The position numbers were made by a program, and so were the translations under genes. Below, piece after piece: positions 1 through 9,968 of a stretch of 64,000 nt of DNA. The DNA is from Phycisphaerales bacterium (GTDB lineage Bacteria; Planctomycetota; Phycisphaerae; Phycisphaerales; UBA1924). The stretch is from assembly GCA_029260295.1 (NCBI GenBank), contig JAJDDN010000003.1, forward strand, positions 186,001 to 250,000, in the 5' to 3' direction. The stretch's first letter is position 1; every line of letters begins with the position of its first letter. Below the pieces are notes generated by a model. It did not search any database, was not told the origin of the DNA, and saw only the letters and a program-made list of their open reading frames with translations.

Positions 1-159
1 TTCACAGTACTGGGCAAAGAACACACCGCCTCATGGACGGCCCTCCCCATCATCCGCCCGATCGTCAACACATGCTACCGCATCTTCGCCCGTAACCGCC
101 TCCGCTGGTTCGCCAACCACCAGTGCAAAGACGGCTCATGCAAAGTCGATCATTCCTAA
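1..159 (+). CDS. C-terminal end of a DCC-family (DUF393-like) protein, cut by the window edge
   Basis: The frame is open from base 1 and ends at TAA (157-159), giving 52 residues. The tail holds YRIFARNRLRW, which resembles the last helix of DCC/DUF393 thiol-disulfide oxidoreductase-like proteins; the catalytic DxxCxxC region of that family would lie outside the window. A short cysteine-bearing tail (QCKDGSCKVDHS) follows. The gene converges on the OsmC gene and overlaps its stop by four bases (156-159). The family call rests on one short motif, so it is moderate. Confidence 0.5.
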   Translation, partial: FTVLGKEHTASWTALPIIRPIVNTCYRIFARNRLRWFANHQCKDGSCKVDHS

Positions 160-563
160 TCCTCAAGAAAAGATTTCATCGCAAGCTCACCAAGGATCGT
201 TTTCTGAACCGGGCACGCGTTGGCGATCTCTTTGAGCCGAGCGCGTTGCTCGTCGCTCAGATCACCGGTAAAGCTCAGTGAAATCTCAACTAGCTCCGGG
301 TTCCCGCGGCCGTTGGGTCGCGAGTGTTCCAGATCCAGCCGCACCGATTCGAGCGGCCAGCCCTTCCGATCCGCGTACATTCGAACAGTGATGGCTTTGC
401 ATGCGCCGATTGATCCAAGCAGCATCCCATACGGATCGGGCGCGGTGTCCGTGCCCTTCATCGACGCCGGCTCATCGACATAAAAGGTATGCCCGCCGGC
501 AACAATCTCGGTGCGGTACTGGTCGGTCCCAATCGTAACGGTCGCTGTGTTGTGATCACTCAT
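156..563 (-). CDS. OsmC family protein (peroxiredoxin-like)
   Basis: A 135-residue protein of normal OsmC length. OsmC proteins reduce organic hydroperoxides in the cytoplasm using two cysteines. Both are visible: one in GSIGACKAITVRMYADRKG (about residue 55) and one in ANACPVQKTI (about residue 118). The PDPYGMLLGSIGACK stretch is the usual OsmC lead into the first cysteine helix. It stands alone, convergent with the DCC-like gene to the left. Distinguishing OsmC from Ohr or YhfA-like members is not possible by eye; the short form with GWPLESV favours a YhfA-like or general OsmC subgroup. Confidence 0.88.
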   Translation of the reverse strand: MSDHNTATVTIGTDQYRTEIVAGGHTFYVDEPASMKGTDTAPDPYGMLLGSIGACKAITVRMYADRKGWPLESVRLDLEHSRPNGRGNPELVEISLSFTGDLSDEQRARLKEIANACPVQKTILGELAMKSFLED

Positions 564-592
564 ACCAGATCATAACCAACGAAGCACGCCGC

Positions 593-1072
593 TTATTCCT
601 CGCCAGATTCCACGCTGCAGCCATCCTTCCGGCACCCGCACCCAAGCGACGCCCCAAACATCGCCCCGAACACCCCAACCAATGGCTCAACAATATACAT
701 CCAAGTCGGCGCCTGAGCCTTGGTCATCGCTTCCATATTTGGAGTATCACCAACACGAATCAGATCCTCGGCGGGTGTATCACGGCTCATCATATACGCC
801 GTATTGGCGACGCCCAGAACCGCGATCACCACGATCAAAGAGATCACCGCCCCCTTGGACTTCCCGATCTTCGCGGTCACAAACCCACCGGCGAGTGCCG
901 CGACGATCGAAACCACCGCCCACACCACCATCCATATCCCCGTCACTTCATATGTCCCCGCCTCAAACACCGTGTCTTGCCCCATAGCGAGGTAGACAAG
1001 TGTCAGTCCCCCCATCACGATAACCGCTAACACTACATACCCTAAAATCACTGCCAGTACTTTGCGTCCCAT
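593..1072 (-). CDS. Hypothetical membrane protein with Cys-rich C-terminus
   Basis: 159 residues with four likely membrane segments: about 5-27 (starting AVILGYVVLAVIVMGG), 46-66, 72-92 and 128-145. The C-terminus is unusual, with four cysteines in a short hydrophilic tail (GCGCRKDGCSVESGEE), possibly a metal or redox site. A good Shine-Dalgarno (AAGGAG, 8 nt before the ATG) supports the start at 1072. It overlaps the 3' end of the upstream gene (1048-1677) by 25 bp, suggesting co-transcription. No known family recognised. Confidence 0.75.
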   Translation of the reverse strand: MGRKVLAVILGYVVLAVIVMGGLTLVYLAMGQDTVFEAGTYEVTGIWMVVWAVVSIVAALAGGFVTAKIGKSKGAVISLIVVIAVLGVANTAYMMSRDTPAEDLIRVGDTPNMEAMTKAQAPTWMYIVEPLVGVFGAMFGASLGCGCRKDGCSVESGEE

Positions 1073-1677
1073 GTGAAGTCTCCTTTGTGTGCTTGTTCAA
1101 TGTACCAGAGATTGAAGCAAGAAGCATGGAGTTTCAATCCGCAGTTTGGAGGAGGCTTAAACTGGACAGGTATGTCTGCTACAAAATCGCGGCGAGGAGC
1201 GTTGAACTGGCGAGCCAACATATCCGGTGGGTTATGAAGTTTTTTCTGTTGATGAACGGGCATGATCCGCGGCTGAACAACTTTGCGAATGTGATTCGCG
1301 GCGTTCGGTTTGCGGGCTGGTTTGGGGCGCTGAGTTTTTGATGGCTTTAACAGAACGACCGCGGCTTTGCGCTGGGTTTCGGCGTGGGCGGGGGTAGTTG
1401 GTTTGTCTTTGAGGATGTCGGCGAGGCGGGCGGTTGCCAGGGCGCGGGCCTCGGGCTCGATGATGGTTTGGCGGGCGGTTGCGATTCTCGCGAGTGCAGC
1501 GGCGGCTTGTTTGAAGGATTCGGATTCGAGGATGGTTGCGAGCTCGACAAGGGTGAGCCGATGGATCTGGCACATTTCGAGGGCGGACATCGAGGGGTTG
1601 ATGAGGTCTTCGAGGAGCTCGTCGGTGAGCGAGGCGATTGATCTTGATTGGTCTGTTTGTTGCTGTGTGTGTTCCAT
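1048..1677 (-). CDS. Hypothetical helical protein
   Basis: The start is placed at the ATG giving MEHTQQQTDQSR (1677); a longer frame exists to 1746 but begins with low-complexity Pro/His. Residues 10-110 look like a real, mostly helical domain (SLTDELLEDLINPSMSALEM, then Ala-rich helices ending near LADILKDKP). The second half is basic and proline-rich and looks unstructured. The N-terminal part, with MSALEMCQIHRLTLVELATI, has the feel of a small DNA-binding or transposon-accessory domain, but no family is recognised. The 25-bp overlap with the next gene suggests coupling. The C-terminal half is less certain than the N-terminal half. Confidence 0.5.
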   Translation of the reverse strand: MEHTQQQTDQSRSIASLTDELLEDLINPSMSALEMCQIHRLTLVELATILESESFKQAAAALARIATARQTIIEPEARALATARLADILKDKPTTPAHAETQRKAAVVLLKPSKTQRPKPARKPNAANHIRKVVQPRIMPVHQQKKLHNPPDMLARQFNAPRRDFVADIPVQFKPPPNCGLKLHASCFNLWYIEQAHKGDFTWDAKYWQ

Positions 1678-1969
1678 GTTGTAATTATCGCACGACGGCA
1701 TCGCGGCACAAGGATGGTGTGGTGGATTGGGGGTTGATTTGCGCACGGGAGTGGTCGGTCGGGGGAGATTTGTGATGGGAGGGTGCGGTGGGTGGTATTT
1801 ATGAAACTACTTAGGCCGGCGGTGAGTGGGGACACTCGGCACATCCTGCCAAGCCGTACACCGCCCATACATCCTCAATGGAGAATATAAAAATATGCGG
1901 GCTAGCAACCACGATATCAGAGGACAAATCAGGCATTAGTGTTTATTTAGTGCTTAAGGTGCAATAGTG
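1678..1969. other. Intergenic region without gene
   Basis: No credible reading frame. Bases from about 1870 are AT-rich compared with the surroundings and lead into the promoter at 1970-1998. Nothing else recognised. Confidence 0.5.
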
Positions 1970-1998
1970 TTGACATTTATGCCGTTGTACTGAATAAT
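1970..1998 (+). promoter_or_regulatory. Sigma-70-type promoter of the putative small RNA
   Basis: A perfect -35 box TTGACA (1970-1975) is separated by exactly 17 bases from AATAAT (1993-1998), five of six matches to TATAAT. No start codon with a ribosome site follows; instead a stem-loop and a strong terminator lie within 100 bp, so the transcript is probably non-coding. Transcription would start near 2005. Confidence 0.65.
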
Positions 1999-2004
1999 AA
2001 CACT

Positions 2005-2099
2005 GTTAGCCAGTCCAGTGCCGCAAGCCGGCTCGATAGGGTTCGCCCCGCTGGACTTCAAAATTTCTCAGGCCCCGTCAAACGACGGGGCCTGTTTTT
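2005..2099 (+). ncRNA. Putative small non-coding RNA, about 95 nt
   Basis: The layout is promoter, structured body, AU-rich linker, Rho-independent terminator. The body pairs AGTCCAG (2012-2018) with CTGGACT (2051-2057), a perfect 7-bp stem. A short GGG-TTCG-CCC hairpin (2039-2048) sits inside it. A linker (CAAAATTTC) leads to the terminator at 2069-2099. No ribosome-binding site or open frame is seen. It does not contain the conserved core of SRP RNA (GGAAGGAAGCAGCC) or tmRNA/RNase P landmarks. Its last 30 nt are antisense to the 3' end of the convergent DUF3800 gene. Function unknown. Confidence 0.55.
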
Positions 2100-2910
2100 C
2101 TAACTGCCTTACCACATCAATAAGCGGGCTCCCTTGCCCTTCAACCCATATTCCACTAAATGGTCTGCGACATTGCTGATTCATTGTCCAAATTGACGGA
2201 GCCATTCTCTGAAAATGCTCATACTCGAAGTCCTGATCTCGCATTGCTCGCAAAATATTATAGCTACACAAATCTGCTATCTGAACGCCTATTGAGAGTT
2301 CGCTTTTTACAAACATTGGCATTTCGCAAATGTGTCGTAGCCATGTGTTTCCTTCGGTGCCATTGAGCATCATGTTGGCGTGCAGCATTGCTAGCTTTCG
2401 ATTTACCTGCGGCGAAATATCATCATTGATTATCAAAGCTTGATGTTTGCGATTCCTTGCCCTCATGAACTCTTCAATCAACTTCATGAGACGGTCCCAT
2501 GCGACGCTCAAAATTTCATTTTGTGTCATTGCACCAACACGCTGCTTGTCTACCACAACAGAGAGAGTGGTCATGTTACAAATCCGTATCTGTTCGTAGT
2601 ATAGATCAACCAAATGGCGAACCTGTTCATCCGACAAATCCCGTATAAATGGCCGACTCTCCCGTTGTCTCTTAATACGAATCCAAGCTGATTTAATTTC
2701 GCAATCAGCAAGTTCCAAGCGATACCCTTTCGCTTGTTCAATCTCATCAATCAACTCAAGTTTGCGTCTATTAATTCGCTTCTCAAAAGTATGCCATTTT
2801 TGAGCAAACACTCCAACCGCTGTCAGACAGTATATTCCTGTAAATGCCGGATCGTCGCCCGCCTTCAATGGATCTGAGCCACCCGACTCATCTATATAAA
2901 ACAGAAACAT
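2068..2910 (-). CDS. DUF3800 domain-containing protein
   Basis: 280 residues. It begins MFLFYIDESG, the hallmark of DUF3800 proteins, and carries the other family landmark, an IQxADL helix, as VQIADLCSYN near residue 210. Members have a predicted RNase H-like fold and are often found on mobile or defence regions; the biochemical role is not established. A strong Shine-Dalgarno (AAAGGAG) precedes the ATG. The gene is markedly more AT-rich than its neighbours, a sign of transfer. Its last codons (encoding QAPSFDGA) lie inside the terminator stem of the convergent small RNA. Confidence 0.85.
   Translation of the reverse strand: MFLFYIDESGGSDPLKAGDDPAFTGIYCLTAVGVFAQKWHTFEKRINRRKLELIDEIEQAKGYRLELADCEIKSAWIRIKRQRESRPFIRDLSDEQVRHLVDLYYEQIRICNMTTLSVVVDKQRVGAMTQNEILSVAWDRLMKLIEEFMRARNRKHQALIINDDISPQVNRKLAMLHANMMLNGTEGNTWLRHICEMPMFVKSELSIGVQIADLCSYNILRAMRDQDFEYEHFQRMAPSIWTMNQQCRRPFSGIWVEGQGSPLIDVVRQLEKQAPSFDGA
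2069..2099 (+). terminator. Rho-independent terminator of the small RNA
   Basis: Perfect 11-bp stem (CAGGCCCCGTC 2069-2079 with GACGGGGCCTG 2084-2094), loop AAAC, then five T. There is no T-run on the other strand, so it works for the plus-strand transcript. The stem also encodes the last residues of the minus-strand DUF3800 protein. Confidence 0.85.
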
Positions 2911-2927
2911 AATGAATCTCCTTTATC

Positions 2928-4937
<2,010 letters not shown>

Positions 4938-5007
4938 AAAAAACTCCAAGGCGGTTATCAGCAAACGGCACCGGGAGCAAACGCGACAGTCTAAACGGAT
5001 GGACTGG

Positions 5008-5090
5008 CTGCATTCCCTCCGCCGGTGCGAGCCGGATCAGGTTCTACGGGTTCGTCTCAGCGGATCATCAGACCCGCGCCCCGAGCAGTG
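5008..5090 (-). promoter_or_regulatory. TPP riboswitch (THI element) upstream of thiC
   Basis: Read on the minus strand the stretch contains the conserved TPP-sensor blocks in order: a GC-rich P1/P2 arm, CTGAGA, ACCC, AACCTGATC, then GGCGGAGGGAA. The end lies about 70 nt before the thiC ATG, leaving room for an expression platform. This predicts lower thiC expression when thiamine pyrophosphate is abundant. Confidence 0.95.
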
Positions 5091-5117
5091 GTCCATTGTA
5101 GCATGATCTTGGATCGC

Positions 5118-5927
5118 TTATCCGCCCAGAGATTCGATCCAATCCCGGATTACGCCAATCTCCCCCTCAGTCAACGGCTCTCCATCCTCCTCCGGGGGCA
5201 TGATGTCGGGATCACCATGAGGCAGCTCGATCCGGAACACCATCTCGCTGTTGCGCGGATCACCCCGACGCACCGTTTGCACGCGGCGATCGAGCACAAA
5301 CGCGATTGTGTCGAGCCGGATGTCTTCTTCTGCTTCCTCGGCACCATGACATTCAACGCAGGACCGCTCAAGAATCGGCAGCACCGCATTGTTGAACACA
5401 TCGACCGCTTGCTGTGAAACACCCAGCGTCTCCGCATCAGATCTTGGCTCACCCTCTGTCTCAACGCCCGGCTCGATCCCCACCATCCGCCCCAGTGGCT
5501 TGGTCAAATATCCATCCCCGTGCGTCAACTCGCCCCCGAAGTGCCCCGCGGCCCCGATCGTCGCGGTTGAAACACACAGCAGCACCAAAAATGCTGTGCC
5601 GTTCTTTGCCCCTTCCTTCATCGCACTGAGCATGGCAAACCAGGTCGCCACCATCAATACGCCGCTGGCGATGCCCAGAATCCGGTGCAGGTCCACGCGC
5701 TGCCCGCCATCGAACCCGTGCACCAAGCCGGTCACAACAGAAGCGACCGTTCCGAGGAGCGCGAAGATAATCATCAACGCCCCGGCACCGCTGGGCTTGT
5801 ACCCGTCGCCTTTGGCAGCAAACGCGCGGCACAACTCAACCACCGCCGCGACCACAATCAGCGCGATCGGGAAGTGAAGGAAAACGATGTGCGTTCTCCC
5901 AATAAACTCAAGCAGGTGTTCAATCAT
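5118..5927 (-). CDS. DUF2231-type membrane protein with C-terminal haem-c domain
   Basis: 269 residues. The N-terminal half has four membrane helices (about 13-33, 50-70, 83-103, 109-130) in the DUF2231 style, opening with HIVFLHFPIALIVVAAVVE. The C-terminal 90 residues carry one haem-c site, SCVECH, followed by LDTIAF and a distal Met region (DIMPPEEDGEPL), like the planctomycete PSCyt1 domain. The protein is probably anchored in the cytoplasmic membrane with the haem outside. It is followed 14 bp later by a TAT-like exported protein, likely an operon. An electron-transfer role is inferred from the haem site only. Confidence 0.85.
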   Translation of the reverse strand: MIEHLLEFIGRTHIVFLHFPIALIVVAAVVELCRAFAAKGDGYKPSGAGALMIIFALLGTVASVVTGLVHGFDGGQRVDLHRILGIASGVLMVATWFAMLSAMKEGAKNGTAFLVLLCVSTATIGAAGHFGGELTHGDGYLTKPLGRMVGIEPGVETEGEPRSDAETLGVSQQAVDVFNNAVLPILERSCVECHGAEEAEEDIRLDTIAFVLDRRVQTVRRGDPRNSEMVFRIELPHGDPDIMPPEEDGEPLTEGEIGVIRDWIESLGG

Positions 5928-5941
5928 GATTCAGGCTCAGA

Positions 5942-6418
5942 TCAATCTTCTTCTTCTTCAAACTCGCCGTGCCCTTCTTTGCGTTGCTTCCGGAGTTTCC
6001 CGTACTGAGAAACCGCCTCGTCATCATCGCCCATCAGAAGTGCCCGGCACAATGCGACCGACTCGGACAACCCCTTGGTCAGCTTAATCCGGAGATCATT
6101 GGTAAACAGTTCCGTGTCCCCATTATACTTCTCTTCCGACCGCTCCGGGATTGGCGTCTGATCGGCGACCATCACGCACTGTGCCAGCAGAATGGTGACC
6201 TGATTGGCAAGGAATGCCGCGTCATCCCGAGCACCAGGCCCATCAAGATCGCTCATCATCCCACGCATCGATTTGAGATGCCTGCCCGCCTCCCCCATCA
6301 GATCATGGAACTCCAGCCCCGCCGCCCCTCGCCCAATTGACCCACCAGCCAGAGCGATCGAAGGAATAGAAAGCGCGCCCGCGGCTAAAAATGCTCTGCG
6401 TTGGATCGTCAAACTCAT
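5942..6418 (-). CDS. Exported protein with twin-arginine-like signal, cytochrome b562-like helices possible
   Basis: The start is put at MSLTIQRRAFLAAG (6418): a twin-Arg pair followed by a hydrophobic core (AFLAAGALSIPSIALAGG) makes a convincing Tat-type signal. A longer frame upstream adds an implausible Cys/Arg-rich stretch. The mature part, about 130 residues, is helical with a methionine near its start (LEFHDLMGE) and ends in an acidic EFEEEED tail. Size and helices recall four-helix cytochromes (b562 or c' type), but no CxxCH is present, so haem binding is only a guess. It sits 14 bp upstream of the haem-c membrane protein gene. Confidence 0.65.
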   Translation of the reverse strand: MSLTIQRRAFLAAGALSIPSIALAGGSIGRGAAGLEFHDLMGEAGRHLKSMRGMMSDLDGPGARDDAAFLANQVTILLAQCVMVADQTPIPERSEEKYNGDTELFTNDLRIKLTKGLSESVALCRALLMGDDDEAVSQYGKLRKQRKEGHGEFEEEED

Positions 6419-6520
6419 GTAGTACCAATCTGCGCACGCCGGCGCTCTAGTGTAAGTGGATCCCAAGTGTATACAGAGATACCCCGGTCGTGATGCACGC
6501 ATAACGCACCGGATCATGCG

Positions 6521-7021
6521 TTATTGCGTCTCCCCTACGAGCATCCACTCCATCACGCTCGACATCGGCAGCCCCCCCAAACTCTCCACCTGTAGATGCC
6601 GCAGCATATTTAGGCACTGCGCCCGGTGGTGCATCGAGTGGGTCATGACATGGCTCAGGATGCCGCCGACTGGGAAGGAATAGGACCGCTCTCCTCGATC
6701 GCGGTGGATGATGGTGTCGAATGGCTGGCGGTATACGGCCTTCTCAAAATCGGCGGACACGGATTCGTGGAGCGCGATGATCTCATCGAGTGTATGGGTG
6801 CTTTCTTCGAGGCGGGTGCGATTGGGGACTTCGTTGAGGACATCGGTCCAGCCTCGCATCGCGCCCAGGTTGTGGACTAGATTGTCGTGGAGCGAGCCTT
6901 CGCCCATTTCGAAGCGTTGGTTGAACTGCTCGTCGCTCAGTTTTTTGCAGGCCTCGTACATCTGGCCGTTGGCCCAGCGGTCGTGGGCGATCATCACAGC
7001 ATGCGGATCGGTGATTGTCAT
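6521..7021 (-). CDS. DinB/YfiT family putative metalloenzyme
   Basis: 166 residues from MTITDPHAV; GGAG lies five bases before this ATG, which favours it over the start six codons upstream. DinB-fold four-helix proteins bind a divalent metal through three histidines. Here they are probably the first His of GSLHDNLVHNLGAM and the two in HVMTHSMHHRAQ. The family includes bacillithiol and mycothiol S-transferases and maleylpyruvate isomerases; the substrate cannot be told. It follows a terminator after the SDR gene, so it may have its own promoter. Confidence 0.85.
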   Translation of the reverse strand: MTITDPHAVMIAHDRWANGQMYEACKKLSDEQFNQRFEMGEGSLHDNLVHNLGAMRGWTDVLNEVPNRTRLEESTHTLDEIIALHESVSADFEKAVYRQPFDTIIHRDRGERSYSFPVGGILSHVMTHSMHHRAQCLNMLRHLQVESLGGLPMSSVMEWMLVGETQ

Positions 7022-7048
7022 TGGAATCTCCTTGTTCATTCAGTATAC

Positions 7049-7081
7049 AAAAAAGAACCGCCCGGGCACAAGCACCGGGCG
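7049..7081 (-). terminator. Rho-independent terminator after the SDR gene
   Basis: On the minus strand, CGCCCGG pairs with CCGGGCG (7059-7065 with 7075-7081, 9-nt loop), followed by GGTTC and six T. It ends the TetR-linked set (7111-10559) before the DinB gene. Confidence 0.8.
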
Positions 7082-7110
7082 ATTCGAGGGGGAAAGCTCA
7101 TTGAATCTAT

Positions 7111-7875
7111 TTATCCAGTCACAAATCCGGCGGTCGCCCCGCCGCCGACTGATATCGAGTGGCCTGTGATGTAGGAGGACTGCTCTGAGGCAAGGAAGAG
7201 CACCGATGGCGAAATCTCGTCGGTTGTTCCTGGGCGTCCCTGGGGGATGATCGCGTTGAATCCATCGACATTTCCACCGGTCGCGTTCTCGAGCATGGGG
7301 GTCATAATCGGTCCAGGGGCCACCGCGTTGATTCGGATCCCGTCGCCGGCCACCTCAAGGGCCACCGATTTGGTCAGTCCTTCGACGGCGAACTTGGACG
7401 CGACATAGGTGCTCATGCCTGCGACCCCCCGCTTGCCGAGAATCGAGGTGGTGTTGATGATGGAGCCGCCGCCTCGTTTTTTGAGTGCGGGGATCTGTAC
7501 GCGGAGGGCGTTCCAGACGCCTTTGACATTGGTATCAAAGATGCCCTCGTAGGCGGAGTCGTCGATGTCGGTGATCGGGCCTGACTGCCCATCGGTCCCG
7601 GCGTTGTTGAACGCGATGTCGAGGCCTCCGAACTCGATCTCTGCGAGATCAACCAGGGCCTGGATATCGGATTGGTTGGTGACATCTGTTTTGAGGAACA
7701 CGGCGTTGCCGCCGTTGTCTCGGATCTGCTGGGCGACGGCCTCGCCTTCTTCCTGACGGCGGGCCCCGAGCACGACTGATGCGCCCGCCTCTGCAAACGC
7801 GATGGCGGTGGTCTGGCCGATTCCTGATGAAGCGCCGGTGATGAGAGCTACTTTATTTTTGAGTGTTTGTGTCAT
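7111..7875 (-). CDS. Short-chain dehydrogenase/reductase (SDR)
   Basis: 254 residues, a classical SDR. The cofactor motif TGASSGIG is at residues 14-21, NNAG near 90, the catalytic Ser in NTTSILG and the YVASK Tyr-Lys pair near 156-160. Residue ARR after the second strand suggests NADPH preference. It would oxidise or reduce an alcohol/carbonyl substrate in the cytoplasm, but the specificity cannot be read. Good Shine-Dalgarno (GGAAGGAA). It lies downstream of two AhpD-like genes in the same orientation, probably one transcript under the TetR regulator. Confidence 0.93.
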   Translation of the reverse strand: MTQTLKNKVALITGASSGIGQTTAIAFAEAGASVVLGARRQEEGEAVAQQIRDNGGNAVFLKTDVTNQSDIQALVDLAEIEFGGLDIAFNNAGTDGQSGPITDIDDSAYEGIFDTNVKGVWNALRVQIPALKKRGGGSIINTTSILGKRGVAGMSTYVASKFAVEGLTKSVALEVAGDGIRINAVAPGPIMTPMLENATGGNVDGFNAIIPQGRPGTTDEISPSVLFLASEQSSYITGHSISVGGGATAGFVTG

Positions 7876-7934
7876 ATCCTCGTTCCTTCCCGTGCAAGCT
7901 GCACGATATTTCTCGATGCCTAGATTTCAGTTGG

Positions 7935-8504
7935 TTACGAAGCGGGCGCCGCTTCGGGTTCCCATTCCATTGGCTGGAATACTTCGTCTATATCAGTTCC
8001 GGTGATGTGATTCCCGTAGTTGGTGAGCGTCTTGACGGTGATGAAGAACACCACATCAAGTGCCGCTCTCTTAGACCAACCCGCATCAATAAAGGCATTG
8101 AACTGCTCGCCGGTCACATGCCCGCGTTGATCAACCATCTCGCTGGTGAACACCCGAAGTGATTCAAGCTTCTCATCATCGAGCGGCTGATTCTTCCGCA
8201 ATGATTCATCAAGCGATTCTTCTACGCCGTTCTTTCTAGCACCGGTCGAGTGTGCCGGCACGCAATACAAGCACTCATTGAGCACATTGATCGTTTGCAG
8301 CACCACATGGCTCTCGATGGGATCAAGGCTTGTACTGCTAAACTTGCCATACAGATCGAGCATCGCTTCAGCGAGCACGGGCGATTCCGAAAAACCGTTC
8401 ACGATATTGGGCACAAACCCAAACCCCTGCTCCGCTTTCTCGAATATCACCTTCTGCTCGCCGGTGACTGTTGATGGGTCGTTCAATGTAAATCCGTTGA
8501 TCAT
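7935..8504 (-). CDS. Carboxymuconolactone decarboxylase/AhpD-like protein
   Basis: 189 residues from MINGFTLNDPST; AAAGGAAA precedes this ATG, so the longer frame to 8570 is rejected. It has the AhpD-type redox motif CLYC followed by the expected His (ECLYCVPAHSTGARKNG). Proteins of this family act as alkylhydroperoxidases or as gamma-carboxymuconolactone decarboxylases; CxxC plus His favours a thiol peroxidase role. It is clearly a paralogue of the exported protein encoded just upstream (8605-9264), with the same FGFVPNI/FGFIPNL segment. Confidence 0.9.
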   Translation of the reverse strand: MINGFTLNDPSTVTGEQKVIFEKAEQGFGFVPNIVNGFSESPVLAEAMLDLYGKFSSTSLDPIESHVVLQTINVLNECLYCVPAHSTGARKNGVEESLDESLRKNQPLDDEKLESLRVFTSEMVDQRGHVTGEQFNAFIDAGWSKRAALDVVFFITVKTLTNYGNHITGTDIDEVFQPMEWEPEAAPAS

Positions 8505-8604
8505 TTCATTTCCTTTCGTGCCCAATAGGGCGTTTCCTGCTTCTGTCAAAGGCCATGCCGATTCTTTCAAACCGGCATGACTGGTTCATAGGAGAGTGAT
8601 CCGT

Positions 8605-9264
8605 TTAGTCCTTGGACCAAGCAAACGGCTTGGCGAACTCGTCGAGTTTGACCTCGGCAATATCACCCGCGACATTGCTCATAACCTTCCAGCCGATCAC
8701 CGCGACAACATCGAGCGCCTGCTGGCGGTCGTAACCCGCTCTGAGGAACGACCGCAGCGTGCTCGGCGAAACCTGCCCGTGCCCCTCGTAGATATCTATT
8801 GAGAAGTTCCGCAATGCCTCGAGTTTCTTGTCAGCAATCTTCTCGTCATTCCGCAACGACTCAAGAACATCGTCAGGCGTAGGAAGGATCGTTTTTCCAA
8901 CCATCGTGTGGCCAGCGATGCAGTAGGTGCACTCGTTGACGCGTGAGATTGCAAGTGCAACCACATTCACCTCAGCTGGGCTCAATGAGCCGAACTCATT
9001 GAGGTTATTGAATGTCGCGATGTACGACTTGAGAAGCGCTGGCGAATCGGCCATCACACCCGCAAGATTCGGGATAAACCCGAAGTTCTCTGAATAAAAC
9101 GCCATCTCCGCCTCGACGCTCGCCGGGGCGCTCTCAACTGTGTGAACCGCGAATCCGGTGCTGGTCTTGCCAGCTACGGCCGCGTGTGACGCAACGCCTG
9201 CCCCTGCTCCGATGGCGACCATCGCCACCGCTCCTGCCATTAATCCTGCTTTCGAAAGTTTCAT
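8605..9264 (-). CDS. Exported AhpD/CMD-like protein
   Basis: 219 residues. It starts MKLSKAGLMAGAVAMVAIGA, a signal peptide ending near SHAAVAG, so this copy works outside the cytoplasm or is membrane-anchored. The catalytic motif CTYC with following His (ECTYCIAGHTMVGK) is intact. Strong Shine-Dalgarno (AAAGGAG). Together with the cytoplasmic paralogue downstream it suggests that the same peroxide-type chemistry is placed on both sides of the membrane. Signal-bearing AhpD-like proteins are less common, so the location is inferred from the signal alone. Confidence 0.87.
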   Translation of the reverse strand: MKLSKAGLMAGAVAMVAIGAGAGVASHAAVAGKTSTGFAVHTVESAPASVEAEMAFYSENFGFIPNLAGVMADSPALLKSYIATFNNLNEFGSLSPAEVNVVALAISRVNECTYCIAGHTMVGKTILPTPDDVLESLRNDEKIADKKLEALRNFSIDIYEGHGQVSPSTLRSFLRAGYDRQQALDVVAVIGWKVMSNVAGDIAEVKLDEFAKPFAWSKD

Positions 9265-9365
9265 CTTTGATCTCCTTTGGTATGTGATCAGTGTGTGCAG
9301 ACCGATCGCCCGCCGGCGACACGCCGGGTTTGATCCGTCGTTGTGATGCTTGTGTGGAATCCGCT

Positions 9366-9851
9366 CTATGCGGTTATTAGTTTGCCGTTCTTTCCAATGA
9401 GTTTCCCCGTCTCAAGATGCTGCTCCATGGATTTGAGCATTTTGCCGAGCATGAAGAGCATCATGGGTTTCATGAGGAGCCCGACGATCGGGGAGAGGGG
9501 GCCGCCCTTTGCTTTGAAGTTCATGTTCATGCGCAGGCGTGTTTGATTCTCGCCGACGGGGATCGCTTCGATGATTGCGATGGCCTCGGTCAAGGGCATG
9601 GATCCGGCGGTGAGCTTGATGGTGATGCTCTTTCCGGGATCGATGTGGGTGAGTTCTTCTTCGACATAGGAGCTACCGCTGTAGAACTCACAGCGGCGGG
9701 TATCCCCTAGCGAGCAAGTCCCGGGCGTGCTTGTCGCTGTCGTTGATTTGATAAACGGGTTGAATCGATAGACCCCCCCGAAGTCCTCGATCAACGGCCA
9801 GACCCGCCCGTGTGGTACCGCAATCGTCCGTGTTCTTTGTGCTGTGGTCAT
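9366..9851 (-). CDS. SRPBCC (START-like) family protein
   Basis: 161 residues with the polyketide cyclase/START-like pattern: an opening beta strand (TRTIAVPHGRVWPLIEDFGG), then VYRFNPFIKS, a central GDTRRCEF strand and a long C-terminal helix (MLGKMLKSMEQHL). These helix-grip proteins bind hydrophobic ligands. Good Shine-Dalgarno (AAGGGAG). First gene after the TetR regulator, 117 bp downstream, and first of the likely regulated set. Ligand unknown. Confidence 0.88.
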   Translation of the reverse strand: MTTAQRTRTIAVPHGRVWPLIEDFGGVYRFNPFIKSTTATSTPGTCSLGDTRRCEFYSGSSYVEEELTHIDPGKSITIKLTAGSMPLTEAIAIIEAIPVGENQTRLRMNMNFKAKGGPLSPIVGLLMKPMMLFMLGKMLKSMEQHLETGKLIGKNGKLITA

Positions 9852-9968
9852 CAGATTTCTCCCTTTGCGTGTGATTTACAAAGTAGTCAACGACCGTTCC
9901 CAACCGATTGTTCCGGTATGTGGAAATATTTCTGACTTATTGGTTAGATATTCTAAAAACGGCCCAGT

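Noticed and set aside
2005..2099. Small RNA read as SRP RNA, tmRNA or 6S RNA
   Set aside because: Lacks GGAAGGAAGCAGCC, a tRNA-like end with CCA, and the large internal bubble of 6S.
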